Below are positions 50,788 to 59,633 of a stretch of 64,000 bases of DNA, piece by piece (position 1 is the stretch's first letter; every line of letters begins with the position of its first letter). The notes under the pieces were generated by a model. That model was given only the letters and a program-made list of their open reading frames with translations, was not told the DNA's origin and searched no databases. The DNA lies in the NCBI RefSeq assembly GCF_002941025.1, contig NZ_PTJS01000001.1, forward strand, positions 434,001-498,000, read 5' to 3'. The position numbers were made by a program, and so were the translations under genes. The DNA comes from Streptomyces sp. QL37. GTDB lineage: Bacteria > Actinomycetota > Actinomycetes > Streptomycetales > Streptomycetaceae.

Positions 50788-52532
50788 CCTTCGTCCTCGA
50801 ACTTGCCCTGGTAGATGTCGTTGATGTTCCAGTGGCCGGGCGTGGGGACCGGCTCGTTGACCATGGGGATGTCGATGACCGCCGGCCGGCGGCGCTCGAT
50901 GGCAGTGCTGAGCACCTTGGCCAGGTCCTCGGCGGACTCGACCTCGTAGCCGTCGGCCCCGCAGGACCGTCCGTACGCGGCGAAGTCGGGGCTGTAGGCC
51001 TCACCGTCGGGACCGGTGAAGTCGCAGCCGTATCCGCGGTCGTAGTTGGAGCGCTGGAGGTCGGAGATCGTGCCGTGCGCCCGGTTGTTCATCACCGCGA
51101 AGATCACCGGAAGGCCCTGTTCCACGGCCATCGGAACGGCCGGCAGCTGTGCACTCATCCCGCCGTCGCCGATGAGGGCGACCACTGTCCTCTGCCGCTG
51201 CGCCATCTGCACGCCGACGGCGGCGGCCGGTCCGAAGCCCATGGTGGAGGCTCCGCCGGGGGTGATGAAGCGGCCCTCGGGCGGCAGGTCGTAGGACTGG
51301 GCGACACCGTTCTTGTTCCATCCGACGTCGGTCACCAGGATCGCGTCCGCCGGCAGGCTTGCCCGCAGGTCGGCGAGGATGCGCTGGGGCCGCAGCGGGA
51401 AGTTGTCACTCGCGCCGTTGACCGCCGCGGTGTCGAAGAGTTCCGTGCGACCGGCGGCGATCGTCTCGCGCAGTCCCGGCCGGCGCGTGGGTTCGGGCCG
51501 CAGGACGCGGACGGCCGCCTCGATGGCGCGCACGGAGTGTCCGACATCGGCGACAGCCCCGATCTCGACCGGGTAGTTACGTCCGATCTCGGCCGGGTCG
51601 ATGTCGATCTGGATGAGCCTGCTCGGTGGGAAGTTCCAGGTGTACGCGGCCTCCCACGAGCTGGCGTCGGTCTCCGCGAAGCGCGTGGCCAACGCCAGCA
51701 CCACGTCGGCGTCCTTGGTGTGGGCGTGGGTGGAGTCCAGTCCCCAGAAGCCGGGCATGCCCAGAAGCAGGGGGTGCCGGTCGGGCACGGCCCCCTTGCC
51801 CATCAGGGAGTGGGCCATCGGGATGTCGAGATGGTCGGCCAGGCTCAGCAGAGCCTGCTTGGCCTCCGGCGTACGCAGCCCGCCACCGAAGTAGATCAGC
51901 GGTCGCTCCGCGTCCACCAGCGCCTGGGCTATGCGCTGGGCGGCCTCCTGGGTGATGCCGGGGAGAGAGCTCTCGGGTATGGCGTGCGATCCGGGGGCGT
52001 AGGGCTCGACCTGCCGGGAGAAGAGGTCCATGGGTACGTTGACGAGCACGGCGCCGGAACGGCCGGAGGTGGCCGTCCAGAACGCGCGTTCCAAGGTCCG
52101 GTGCAGGTCTGCGGTGCGCTGGACGGGCCAGGCTCGCTTGCAGAAGGGGCGGTAGATCGCGGTCTGGTCGGCGTCCGCGTGGAGGTTGACCTCCTGGTGT
52201 GGATGCCGGCCGTGGTAATAGGAGGGGATGTCGCCGGAGATGACCACGAGTGGGACGGAGTCCATGGCGGCGGTGGCGACACCGGTGACCGCGTTCATCA
52301 TGCCCGGGCCGACGTGGGTGAGCAGCACTCCGGGCTTGCCCGACGCCCGGGCGTATCCGTCGGCGGCATGGGCGGCGGCCTGCTCGTGGCGGGCGATCAC
52401 GAAGTGGATGGAGCTGGGGCCCATGGCGTCCAGCAGGGCGATGTTGGTGTGCCCGCACGTCCCGAACACGTACTCGACGCCGTACGACTCGAGCTGGGCG
52501 ACAAGTGCTTCAGCAGCGGTAACGGTGGTCAC
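50784..52532 (-). CDS. ThDP-dependent enzyme, acetolactate synthase/decarboxylase superfamily
   Basis: A 582-residue thiamine-diphosphate enzyme. The activating Glu is in FVIARHEQAAAHAADGYAR near residue 50, and the ThDP motif runs from GDGGMSAQL to NNRAHGT near 450-475. The three-domain length fits acetolactate synthase, 2-oxo-acid decarboxylase, oxalyl-CoA decarboxylase or sulfoacetaldehyde acetyltransferase relatives. The aldehyde dehydrogenase encoded just upstream suggests a decarboxylase that makes an aldehyde. The GTG start overlaps the dehydrogenase stop and has GGAGGAG upstream. Confidence 0.82.
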   Translation of the reverse strand: MTTVTAAEALVAQLESYGVEYVFGTCGHTNIALLDAMGPSSIHFVIARHEQAAAHAADGYARASGKPGVLLTHVGPGMMNAVTGVATAAMDSVPLVVISGDIPSYYHGRHPHQEVNLHADADQTAIYRPFCKRAWPVQRTADLHRTLERAFWTATSGRSGAVLVNVPMDLFSRQVEPYAPGSHAIPESSLPGITQEAAQRIAQALVDAERPLIYFGGGLRTPEAKQALLSLADHLDIPMAHSLMGKGAVPDRHPLLLGMPGFWGLDSTHAHTKDADVVLALATRFAETDASSWEAAYTWNFPPSRLIQIDIDPAEIGRNYPVEIGAVADVGHSVRAIEAAVRVLRPEPTRRPGLRETIAAGRTELFDTAAVNGASDNFPLRPQRILADLRASLPADAILVTDVGWNKNGVAQSYDLPPEGRFITPGGASTMGFGPAAAVGVQMAQRQRTVVALIGDGGMSAQLPAVPMAVEQGLPVIFAVMNNRAHGTISDLQRSNYDRGYGCDFTGPDGEAYSPDFAAYGRSCGADGYEVESAEDLAKVLSTAIERRRPAVIDIPMVNEPVPTPGHWNINDIYQGKFEDEG

Positions 52533-54031
52533 CGGTTCTCCTCCGTGAGGTCGTGGCGATCGCCCCAGATGGACAGGCCGCGGAGCATGAGGGTCTTGAC
52601 GACGGTGTAGTCGTCGATCAGCCAGCGCGGCGACTCGCGTCCGAACCCGGAGTCCTTGACGCCGCCGAACGGGACGTGGTCCAGGCGGTAGTTCGACGTC
52701 CCGTTGACGATGAGCCCGCCCACCTGCAGGGTGCGCCAGGCGGTGAAGATGCGGTTGATGTCGTGGGTGAAGAGGCCGGCCTGCAGTCCGTAGCGGCTGG
52801 CGTTGCACTCACCGATGACCGTGTCGAAGTCGTCGTAGGGCATGACGGCGACGAGTGCCCCGAACACCTCGTGGACGACGACCGAGGCGTCGGCCGGCGG
52901 TCCGGCGATGACGGTCGGAGCCGCCGTGGCTCCGTCTCTCGTACCGCCGCGCAGCACCGAGGCGCCCAGTTCCTTCGCTTCGGCGGACCAGCGGACCACT
53001 CGTTCGGCAGCGTCCTCGTCGACCATCGAGCCGATGTCCGTCAACGGGTCCATCGGGTCGCCGATGACCAGGGTGTCGACCGCGGCGGTGAAGGCGTCGA
53101 GGAAGTCGGCGTAGCGGCTGCGGTGCACGTAGACCCGCTGGACGGAGATGCAGCTCTGCCCCGAATTGCTGTACCCGGTGCGGGCGGACGCCTTGGCGGC
53201 CGCTCCAATGTCGGCGTCCTGGCAGACGATGGTGGCCGCGTTGCCGCCGAGTTCGAGGGCGAGGCGCTTCGCGCCGGCGGCACGGGCTACGGCCGCGCCG
53301 GTGGCGGCACTGCCGGTGAAGCTGATGACGTCGACCTCGGTGGCCGCGCACAGGGCCGCCCCTACGTCGCCTCCGCCGTGGAGCAACTGGACCGCCTGGT
53401 GGGGCAGTCCGCTGTCGAGCAGCAGCGCGACCAGCGCCGTGGAGATGCCCGGCGCCTGCGGCGGGGCCTTCACGAGCGTGGTGTTGCCTGCGGCGAAGGA
53501 GGCGCCGAGCTTGTGCGCCAGCAGGTTCGCCGGAGCGTTGAAGGGCGTGATCGCGAGGGCGACCCCGGCGGGTGCGCGGTAGGTGAAGGCGCTGTTGCCG
53601 ACACCGGTGTTCCAGCCCGCGACCGGCAGCGTCTCCCCGTCGATGCGGCGGGCTTCGGCGGCGCAGACCTCGAAGGTCGAGGCGACCCGCTCGATCTCGA
53701 CGCGGCTGTCCTTGACCGGCTTGCCGAGTTCCAGGGCCAGCAGTTGGGCGAGCCGGTCGCGGTGGTTGAGAGCGGTTGCCGAGGCGCGCTGCAGGATTTC
53801 GGCCCGTGCCGCCGGGGCGAGCGTGGCGACCTGAGGAGCGTACCGGCGGGCATCGGCGACGGCCTTGTCGATCTCGGCCGGCAGAGCGGTGGGAGCGCGG
53901 CTCACGGTGCGCCGCAGGTAGGGGCCGGTGCGTTCCGCCGTCGGTCCGTCACCCGACCACGCACCGGCTAGGAAGGGCAGTGCGTCGACGACATCCGAAT
54001 CGGCGACGGATTTGAGGATGACTTCCAGCAT
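52529..54031 (-). CDS. Aldehyde dehydrogenase
   Basis: A 500-residue NAD(P)-dependent aldehyde dehydrogenase. ITPFNAPANLLAHKLGASFAAGNTTLVKAP (in parts) binds the cofactor, the general base Glu lies in LALELGGNAATI, and the nucleophile is Cys294 in NSGQSCISV. FGGVKDSGFGRE ends the domain. The start has GGAG 5 bases upstream. It is the first gene of the minus-strand operon, divergent from the IclR gene, and would oxidise the aldehyde made by the ThDP enzyme. Confidence 0.92.
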   Translation of the reverse strand: MLEVILKSVADSDVVDALPFLAGAWSGDGPTAERTGPYLRRTVSRAPTALPAEIDKAVADARRYAPQVATLAPAARAEILQRASATALNHRDRLAQLLALELGKPVKDSRVEIERVASTFEVCAAEARRIDGETLPVAGWNTGVGNSAFTYRAPAGVALAITPFNAPANLLAHKLGASFAAGNTTLVKAPPQAPGISTALVALLLDSGLPHQAVQLLHGGGDVGAALCAATEVDVISFTGSAATGAAVARAAGAKRLALELGGNAATIVCQDADIGAAAKASARTGYSNSGQSCISVQRVYVHRSRYADFLDAFTAAVDTLVIGDPMDPLTDIGSMVDEDAAERVVRWSAEAKELGASVLRGGTRDGATAAPTVIAGPPADASVVVHEVFGALVAVMPYDDFDTVIGECNASRYGLQAGLFTHDINRIFTAWRTLQVGGLIVNGTSNYRLDHVPFGGVKDSGFGRESPRWLIDDYTVVKTLMLRGLSIWGDRHDLTEENR

Positions 54032-54054
54032 CACTTCTCCAGACAAGCCATCTA

Positions 54055-54072
54055 GCGGTTTGCATAGACCGC
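54055..54072. promoter_or_regulatory. Candidate IclR operator in the divergent region
   Basis: GCGGT (54055-54059) and ACCGC (54068-54072) form a perfect dyad with an 8-base centre, 24 bases upstream of the aldehyde dehydrogenase start and within the 213-bp region shared with the IclR gene. Position suits repression of the catabolic operon. Confidence 0.45.
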
Positions 54073-54244
54073 CTTGTGGACTGGCGTGTAACGTACGGGC
54101 GCCGGTTGAGCTTGGCAAGAGCCCGGTCAAAAGAAGTTGAACCCTCAGGTTTCCCGCCGAAATCGGTGCTGCCGCACGTGTGATGCACCCATCTCGCACC
54201 ACCCCTGGCAGGCTCTCCCGGCAAGGACGCACGAAGGAGAAAAC

Positions 54245-55012
54245 ATGGATTCCGAGCAAGGACAGGGCGGTGTGCGCAGTGTGCGCCGGGCCCTGGACAT
54301 TCTGTCGCTGCTCACCGAGGAGCAGCCCGTCGTCTCCCTCCGAACCATGGTGGAGGCGACCGGTCTCGCGAAGACCACCGTGGTCCGGCTGGTGCAGACC
54401 CTGGAGGGTTACGGGCTTCTGTGGTCGACCGACGCGGGGTTCACCGCGGGGCCGGGGTTGTGGAGATGGGCCCATCTCGCCCACGGCAGCTGGGAGTTGC
54501 CGCAGGAGACGATCAAGCTGCTGCGCGAGCTGGCCGACCGGCGCGGGGAGACGGCCAACGTGATGATCCGACGCGACATCCACCGCGTCTGCGTCGCGCA
54601 GCAGGAGAGCCCTCAGCCGCTGCGTCATGTGGTGCGGGTCGGCGACGAACTCCCGCTCTGGGCGGGCGCCTCGTCCAAGGTGCTGCTGAGCGGCGCGAGC
54701 GACGCGTTGATGCACCGGGTCGCGAGGGACTCGCCCCACGGCGAGGGGCACGTCGAGCGGCTGCGGGGGTGGGTCGAGGAGGCCTCGCGGCAGGGGTACG
54801 CGGTGAGCCAGGGTGAACGCGACGTCGGCCTCACGGCCGTGGCCGTGCCGCTCGCCACCTCCTCCGGCGTGGTGGTCGCCTCGCTCTCCCTCAGCGGCCC
54901 CAGTGCCCGCATCACGCAGGGGTCGGTCGAGGAGTTCGCCCAGGACCTGATGCAGGTCGCCGCGGAGATCATGTCGCAGGGATTCGACCACCCCCTGGGA
55001 CCGCGGGGCTGA
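54245..55012 (+). CDS. IclR-family regulator
   Basis: A 255-residue regulator. The winged helix is VSLRTMVEATGLAKTTVVRLVQTL near residue 30, and the effector domain has ANVMIRRDIHRVCVAQQESP and GLTAVAVPLATSSGVVVASLSLSG. AAGGAG precedes the ATG. It is divergent from the ABC-decarboxylase operon and 50 bases ahead of a CoA-transferase gene, so it probably controls both. Confidence 0.9.
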   Translation: MDSEQGQGGVRSVRRALDILSLLTEEQPVVSLRTMVEATGLAKTTVVRLVQTLEGYGLLWSTDAGFTAGPGLWRWAHLAHGSWELPQETIKLLRELADRRGETANVMIRRDIHRVCVAQQESPQPLRHVVRVGDELPLWAGASSKVLLSGASDALMHRVARDSPHGEGHVERLRGWVEEASRQGYAVSQGERDVGLTAVAVPLATSSGVVVASLSLSGPSARITQGSVEEFAQDLMQVAAEIMSQGFDHPLGPRG

Positions 55013-55061
55013 CAACCGTGCCGGAAAGCGGGGCCGTCCGCCGGCGCCGCGTGAGGAGAGA

Positions 55062-56273
55062 ATGTCCATGGATGCGCGACCGCTCGACAACATAAGAGTC
55101 CTGGACCTGACGAACGTCCTGGCAGGTCCGTACTGCAGTTACCACCTCATGCTCCTGGGCGCGGAGGTCATCAAGATCGAGCGCCCCGGGCAGGGAGACC
55201 TGGCCCGCAACCTCGGCCCTGACGCCGAGCTGAACCGCGCCGGGATCGGGGCTTCCTTCCTCGCGCAGAACGCGGGCAAGAAGTCGGTGGAGCTCGACCT
55301 CAAGGACCCCGCCGACCGCGGGGTCTTCGAGGAGATGCTGGCCGGCGCCGACGTACTCCTGGAGAACTTCAGGGCCGGGGTCCTGTCGCGGATGGGGTAC
55401 GACCAGGAACGACTGGACCGGATAAATCCCCGCCTGGTCTGCTGCTCCATCTCCGGCTTCGGGCAGAGCGGGCCGATGAGTGACGCACCGGCGTACGACC
55501 AGATCATCCAAGGGCTCTCCGGAATGATGAGCGTGACCGGGACCGCCGACACCGCACCGCTGCGGGTCGGCTTCCCGGTGTGCGACACCACCGGCGGACT
55601 GTCCGCGGCCCTCGCGGTCAGCGCCGCGCTGCTGCACCGGGAGCGCACGGGGCAGGGCAGCCGACTGGACGTCTCCATGCTGGAGACGTCCCTGTCGGCC
55701 ATGGGGTGGGCCGTCTCGAACTACATGGTCAGCGGAGTCCCCCCGGAACCGATGGGGGACCAGAACGCCACCGCAGCGCCGTCCGGCACGTTCCGCACGG
55801 CGGACGGACCGCTGAACATCGCCGCCAATCAGCAGCGCCAGTTCGAGACGCTGTGCCGGCTCGTCGGTGTCCCGGAGCTCGTCACGGATGCCCGGTTCGC
55901 CGAACGGGAGGGCCGCAAGGCCCATCGGGAGGAACTCAACGCGGCCCTCAACAGCGCGCTCTCGCAGCGCCCGGCGGCGGAGTGGGAGCGCTTGCTGACC
56001 GCCGCCGGAGTGCCCGCGGCGCGCGTCCTCACCGTCCCGCAGGCCCTCGATCAGCCCCAGTTGCGGCACCGGGGGTTCATCGGCGAATTCCGCAGGCCCG
56101 ACGCCTCGGACATCGCACTGCCGGTCCTCGGCAGCGGCGTGCTCTTCGACGGCGAGGCCTTCCTGCCCCGCACACCGCCCCCGCTTCTGGGCGAGCACAA
56201 CCACGAGAGGGGCGAGCTGGCATCGCGCTGGTCCGCCACTGCCACCGCCACGAAGGAGGCGACAGGCTCATGA
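55062..56273 (+). CDS. CaiB/BaiF class III CoA-transferase
   Basis: A 403-residue family III CoA-transferase. The N-terminal LDNIRVLDLTNVLAGPYCSYHLMLLGAEVIKIE (in parts) is diagnostic, and Asp146 in APAYDQIIQG fits the catalytic aspartate that forms a mixed anhydride. It transfers CoA between carboxylic acids, for example from succinyl-CoA. Start codons at 55062 and 55068 share a GAGGAG site. Its stop overlaps the next start (ATGA), coupling it to the citrate-synthase-like gene. Confidence 0.9.
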   Translation: MSMDARPLDNIRVLDLTNVLAGPYCSYHLMLLGAEVIKIERPGQGDLARNLGPDAELNRAGIGASFLAQNAGKKSVELDLKDPADRGVFEEMLAGADVLLENFRAGVLSRMGYDQERLDRINPRLVCCSISGFGQSGPMSDAPAYDQIIQGLSGMMSVTGTADTAPLRVGFPVCDTTGGLSAALAVSAALLHRERTGQGSRLDVSMLETSLSAMGWAVSNYMVSGVPPEPMGDQNATAAPSGTFRTADGPLNIAANQQRQFETLCRLVGVPELVTDARFAEREGRKAHREELNAALNSALSQRPAAEWERLLTAAGVPAARVLTVPQALDQPQLRHRGFIGEFRRPDASDIALPVLGSGVLFDGEAFLPRTPPPLLGEHNHERGELASRWSATATATKEATGS

Positions 56274-57112
56274 GTACGTCCGCATCCGCCCACGACGAGG
56301 CCGCGCAGTGGTGGGCCACCGCCGTCAGCCACATCGAACCCGGCTCCATCGAACTGCGGGACCGGCCCGTCCAGGAACTGATCGGCTCGGTGGGCCTGGT
56401 GGACACCCTGTGGCTCCTGCTGCGCGGCACCCTTCCCTCGCCAGGCCAGTCCGCGCTGCTGGAGGCGGCGCTCGTGGCAGGTGTGGACCACGGACCGCAG
56501 GCACCCTCGATCGCAGCCGCGCGCATGGCAGCGACCTGCGGGGTGGGGCTCAACAACGCGATCGCCACCGGCGTCAACATGCTCGGTGACGTCCATGGCG
56601 GGGCGGGGCAGCAGTGCGTGGAAATGCTCGAGGAGATCCGCACCCACCATGCGGCGGGCAGGGACTGGGACGCAGCCGCAACCGATGTCATGGCCCTGCG
56701 CCAGGCGCGTTCCCGGTACCTTCCCGGCTTCGGCCACCGCTTCCATCCCGTCGACCCCCGCCGCGATCCCCTCCTGCGGCTGACGGAGGAGGCCGTGGCC
56801 GCCGGGGTCGTGACGGGCGATCATCTGCAAGCGGCTCTGGCCGTCGAACGCGCCCTGCGGAAGCGCCGTGCCGGCGCGCGCCCTGTACCGATGAACATCG
56901 ACGGCGCCACGGCCGTCATCTACGCCGAGCTCGGCTTCCCCGCGCCGCTGGCCAGGGGCCTGTTCGTGATCAGCCGGTCGGTGGGCATCCTGGCCCACGC
57001 GTGGGAGGAGACCGGGCAGGGCCGCCGCAACAAGGGCCCCATCCCCCGGTCCGTCCTCCCCGCCCGCCTGAACCCTGTCGAACCGCGCGCCACCGAGGAA
57101 ACCGCGTCCTGA
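56270..57112 (+). CDS. Citrate synthase-like citryl-CoA lyase
   Basis: A 280-residue short member of the citrate synthase family. Landmarks are NNAIATGVNMLGDVHGGAGQQC (first active-site His), LPGFGHRFHPVDPR (second) and the late FVISRSVGILAHAWEE. It lacks the N-terminal domain of full citrate synthase, as in citryl-CoA lyase-type enzymes that cleave or condense CoA thioesters. Overlap with the CoA-transferase suggests sequential steps: an acid is activated to its CoA ester and then cleaved to two smaller units. Confidence 0.85.
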   Translation: MSTSASAHDEAAQWWATAVSHIEPGSIELRDRPVQELIGSVGLVDTLWLLLRGTLPSPGQSALLEAALVAGVDHGPQAPSIAAARMAATCGVGLNNAIATGVNMLGDVHGGAGQQCVEMLEEIRTHHAAGRDWDAAATDVMALRQARSRYLPGFGHRFHPVDPRRDPLLRLTEEAVAAGVVTGDHLQAALAVERALRKRRAGARPVPMNIDGATAVIYAELGFPAPLARGLFVISRSVGILAHAWEETGQGRRNKGPIPRSVLPARLNPVEPRATEETAS

Positions 57113-57115
57113 CCC

Positions 57116-57144
57116 TTGTCAGGCCGCTGCCACGTCCTTAACGT
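57116..57144 (+). promoter_or_regulatory. Promoter of the PQQ-dehydrogenase gene
   Basis: TTGTCA at 57116-57121 and TAACGT at 57139-57144 are exactly 17 bases apart. This leaves a leader of about 140 bases before the dehydrogenase ATG. The pqq operon promoter at 60677-60705 has the same spacing and near-identical hexamers. Confidence 0.6.
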
Positions 57145-57291
57145 ATGGAAGCGCCTAGCGGCGACCATCATGCGGGTCTGACGAACCGCACAGCGGACCA
57201 AGATCCGCTTCCCGCTCTCTCTCCCCCTCACCGCACACCGGACCACCAGGTGGACCGCGGCTCGGCAGGGGCATGTCATGGAAGAGGGTTC

Positions 57292-59442
57292 ATGGACAGA
57301 CGCAGTTTTCTCGCCACGGCCGCGGCCGGCACGACCGCGAGCATCGCCGTACTCAACTCACCCGCCCAGGCCACTGAAGCGCGCACGGGCACTCTGGCGA
57401 CTCCCGTCCCCAGGCAGGCGTTCGAGGCAACAGCGAAGAACTTCCCCAAGGCCGGCGGCAATCTGGCCAACCAGAACTACTCCGCACTCAAGAAGATCAC
57501 CCCGCGCAACGTGAAGCAGCTGGGCGGGGCCTGGCACATCAACCTGGAGGGCGGCGAAGCCGCCCGCGCCCAGCAGTGCGCCGTCGTCGCCCAGGACGGC
57601 GTGCTCTACGTCGCCACCACCCAGCAGAACATATTCGCCGTCGACGGCCGTACGGGCGCGGTGAAATGGAAGACGAGCGTCGGCAGCGAGACCACCAACA
57701 TGCGTGGGGTCGCCCTGGGCCAGGGCCTCGCCTTCACCATCTCCGGCGAGAACATCGTCTACGCCCTGGACCAGCGCACCGGCGCGGTCGTGTGGACCAG
57801 GGAGATGCTCATCGAGGACCAGGGCGACCCCGGTTGCGACCCCGCCAGCGGCCAGTGCGGCGGCAGCAGGGGAAGCCTGGCCGGCGCGGTCGTCCACTGG
57901 GACGGGATGATCTACGTCGGCACCCAGGGCAGCACCGCGGGCGCGCGAGGCCGCGGCTACGGCCTGGACGCCCGGACCGGCGAAATCGTCTGGACCTTCT
58001 GGGGCACACCCGGACCCGGCGAGTTCGGCCACGACACCTGGGAAGGTGACACCTGGAGGACCGGCGGGGCCGTGTGCTGGATCCACCCCGCGGTCGATCC
58101 CGAACTCGGCCTCGTCTACTGGACGTTCGGGAATCCGTACCCGCGCACCGACGGCTCCACCCGAGGCGGTGACAACCTCTTCGCCAACTGCCTGGTGGCC
58201 ATCGACGCCAAGACGGGGAAGCGGCGCTGGCACTTCCAGTCCGTCCATCACGACATCTGGGACTACGACGGTGTGATGTCGCCCGTACTCGCGGACATCC
58301 AGATCGAGAAGCGCAGGCGCAAGGTCGTCGTCTACGGCAGCAAGACCGGGATGTACTACATCCTCGACCGCGCGACCGGCGACCCCGTGCACGGCATGGA
58401 GGAGCGCCCTGTACCGCAGCACGCGGCGCAGAAGACCGCCCCCACACAGCCGTTCCCGGGCGGCGAGCCCTTCGTCGAGACCGAGCCGCGGATCGACAAG
58501 GCCACCCGGCCGGTGCCGTTCTACGCCACCGGCGGTCTCTTCGAGGTGCACTGGGACCGGCCGACCATCCTCTACCCGGGCGCGGGCGGCGGCGCGGACT
58601 GGTCGTCCCCGTCCTTCAGTCACCGCACGGGGCTGGTCTACGTGGGATACGGGCTGATCAACTCCGCCTACTCCAACACCCATGAGGGCAGGGTCAACAC
58701 CGCGCGCCCGCTCGGCGAGTACTTCGCCGGCGGAGTCGTGGCCGTCGACCCGCGCACCAATACCGTCTCCTGGCGGCAGGAGGGCGACTGGTCGCTCGCC
58801 CACGGCAACGGCGTCCTCTCCACCGCGAGCGGCGTGCTCTTCCAGGGGCGTCCCGACGGCGTGCTCACCGCCCTGGACGACGCGACGGGTAAGGAGCTGT
58901 GGACCTGGCAGTGCGGTGCGGGCGTCAACACGAGCCCGATGACGTACGAGGTCGACGGCGAGCAGTACGTGGCGGTGCTGGCAGGCGGGAACGGGTTGCC
59001 CTACCCGGACATCCCCAAGGGCGACCACCTGTGGGCGTTCAAGCTCGGCGGCAAGGTCGGCCCGGCGCCCGCACCGACGCCTCCGTCGAAGCGCAACCAG
59101 ATCCGGGCGGCGGCCGTCAGCGGCGCCGCCGCGGGCAACACCGTCACCCTGGGCCGCGTATGGGACAGCGCGAAGGGCGCGCCCGGGACCACCGAGAACC
59201 TCGTCTCGCAGAACGCCATGTCACCCCAGCACCTGTCCATCACCCGAGGCACCACGGTGACGTTCACCAACCCCGCCGGCAACAGGACCGCCCACGGCGC
59301 GGTGGCCTTCTTCGAGGCCGAGTTCGACACCGGGCTGCTGATGCCGGGCGAGTCGTACACGTACGCCTTCGACACCCCGGGCGAGTACTTCTACAACGAC
59401 CCGGTCTCTCCCCAGAGCACAGGCAAGATCGTCGTCTCCTAG
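57292..59442 (+). CDS. PQQ-dependent dehydrogenase with cupredoxin-like C-terminus
   Basis: A 716-residue exported quinoprotein. A twin-arginine signal (MDRRSFLATAAAGT) leads to an eight-bladed beta-propeller (NFPKAGGNLANQNYSALKKIT; WDRPTILYPGAGGGADWSSPS). GDNLFANCLVAIDAKTG aligns with the catalytic-Asp segment of quinoprotein alcohol dehydrogenases, with Asp305 as base; the residue two further on is Lys, not the lanthanide-type Asp. HHDIWDYDG follows. From about residue 605 a cupredoxin-like domain (RGTTVTFTNPAGN ... GEYFYNDP) replaces the usual cytochrome c, but the Cu-binding Cys/His set is not seen. AAGAGGG precedes the ATG. The substrate is an alcohol, polyol or sugar. Confidence 0.85.
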   Translation: MDRRSFLATAAAGTTASIAVLNSPAQATEARTGTLATPVPRQAFEATAKNFPKAGGNLANQNYSALKKITPRNVKQLGGAWHINLEGGEAARAQQCAVVAQDGVLYVATTQQNIFAVDGRTGAVKWKTSVGSETTNMRGVALGQGLAFTISGENIVYALDQRTGAVVWTREMLIEDQGDPGCDPASGQCGGSRGSLAGAVVHWDGMIYVGTQGSTAGARGRGYGLDARTGEIVWTFWGTPGPGEFGHDTWEGDTWRTGGAVCWIHPAVDPELGLVYWTFGNPYPRTDGSTRGGDNLFANCLVAIDAKTGKRRWHFQSVHHDIWDYDGVMSPVLADIQIEKRRRKVVVYGSKTGMYYILDRATGDPVHGMEERPVPQHAAQKTAPTQPFPGGEPFVETEPRIDKATRPVPFYATGGLFEVHWDRPTILYPGAGGGADWSSPSFSHRTGLVYVGYGLINSAYSNTHEGRVNTARPLGEYFAGGVVAVDPRTNTVSWRQEGDWSLAHGNGVLSTASGVLFQGRPDGVLTALDDATGKELWTWQCGAGVNTSPMTYEVDGEQYVAVLAGGNGLPYPDIPKGDHLWAFKLGGKVGPAPAPTPPSKRNQIRAAAVSGAAAGNTVTLGRVWDSAKGAPGTTENLVSQNAMSPQHLSITRGTTVTFTNPAGNRTAHGAVAFFEAEFDTGLLMPGESYTYAFDTPGEYFYNDPVSPQSTGKIVVS

Positions 59443-59633
59443 CTCCTCCCCCGCGGCCCGACCGTGCCGCCGCTCCCGTCGTCACGCCGAACGCGGCGTT
59501 GACCGGGCACGCCCGTCCCCCTGCCGCGTATCGCCCTCGGCGCTTTCGTGAGGCTCTGCCCGGCGCGCCCCGGTGCGCCGCCTCTTCGTCGTGCCGGTTT
59601 CGCAAGCCGTCCACCACAGAAGGAAGCACTCCC

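Noticed and set aside
50718..53971. Two long plus-strand frames across the ThDP enzyme and aldehyde dehydrogenase genes
   Set aside because: Antisense shadows; the minus-strand products have complete catalytic motifs.
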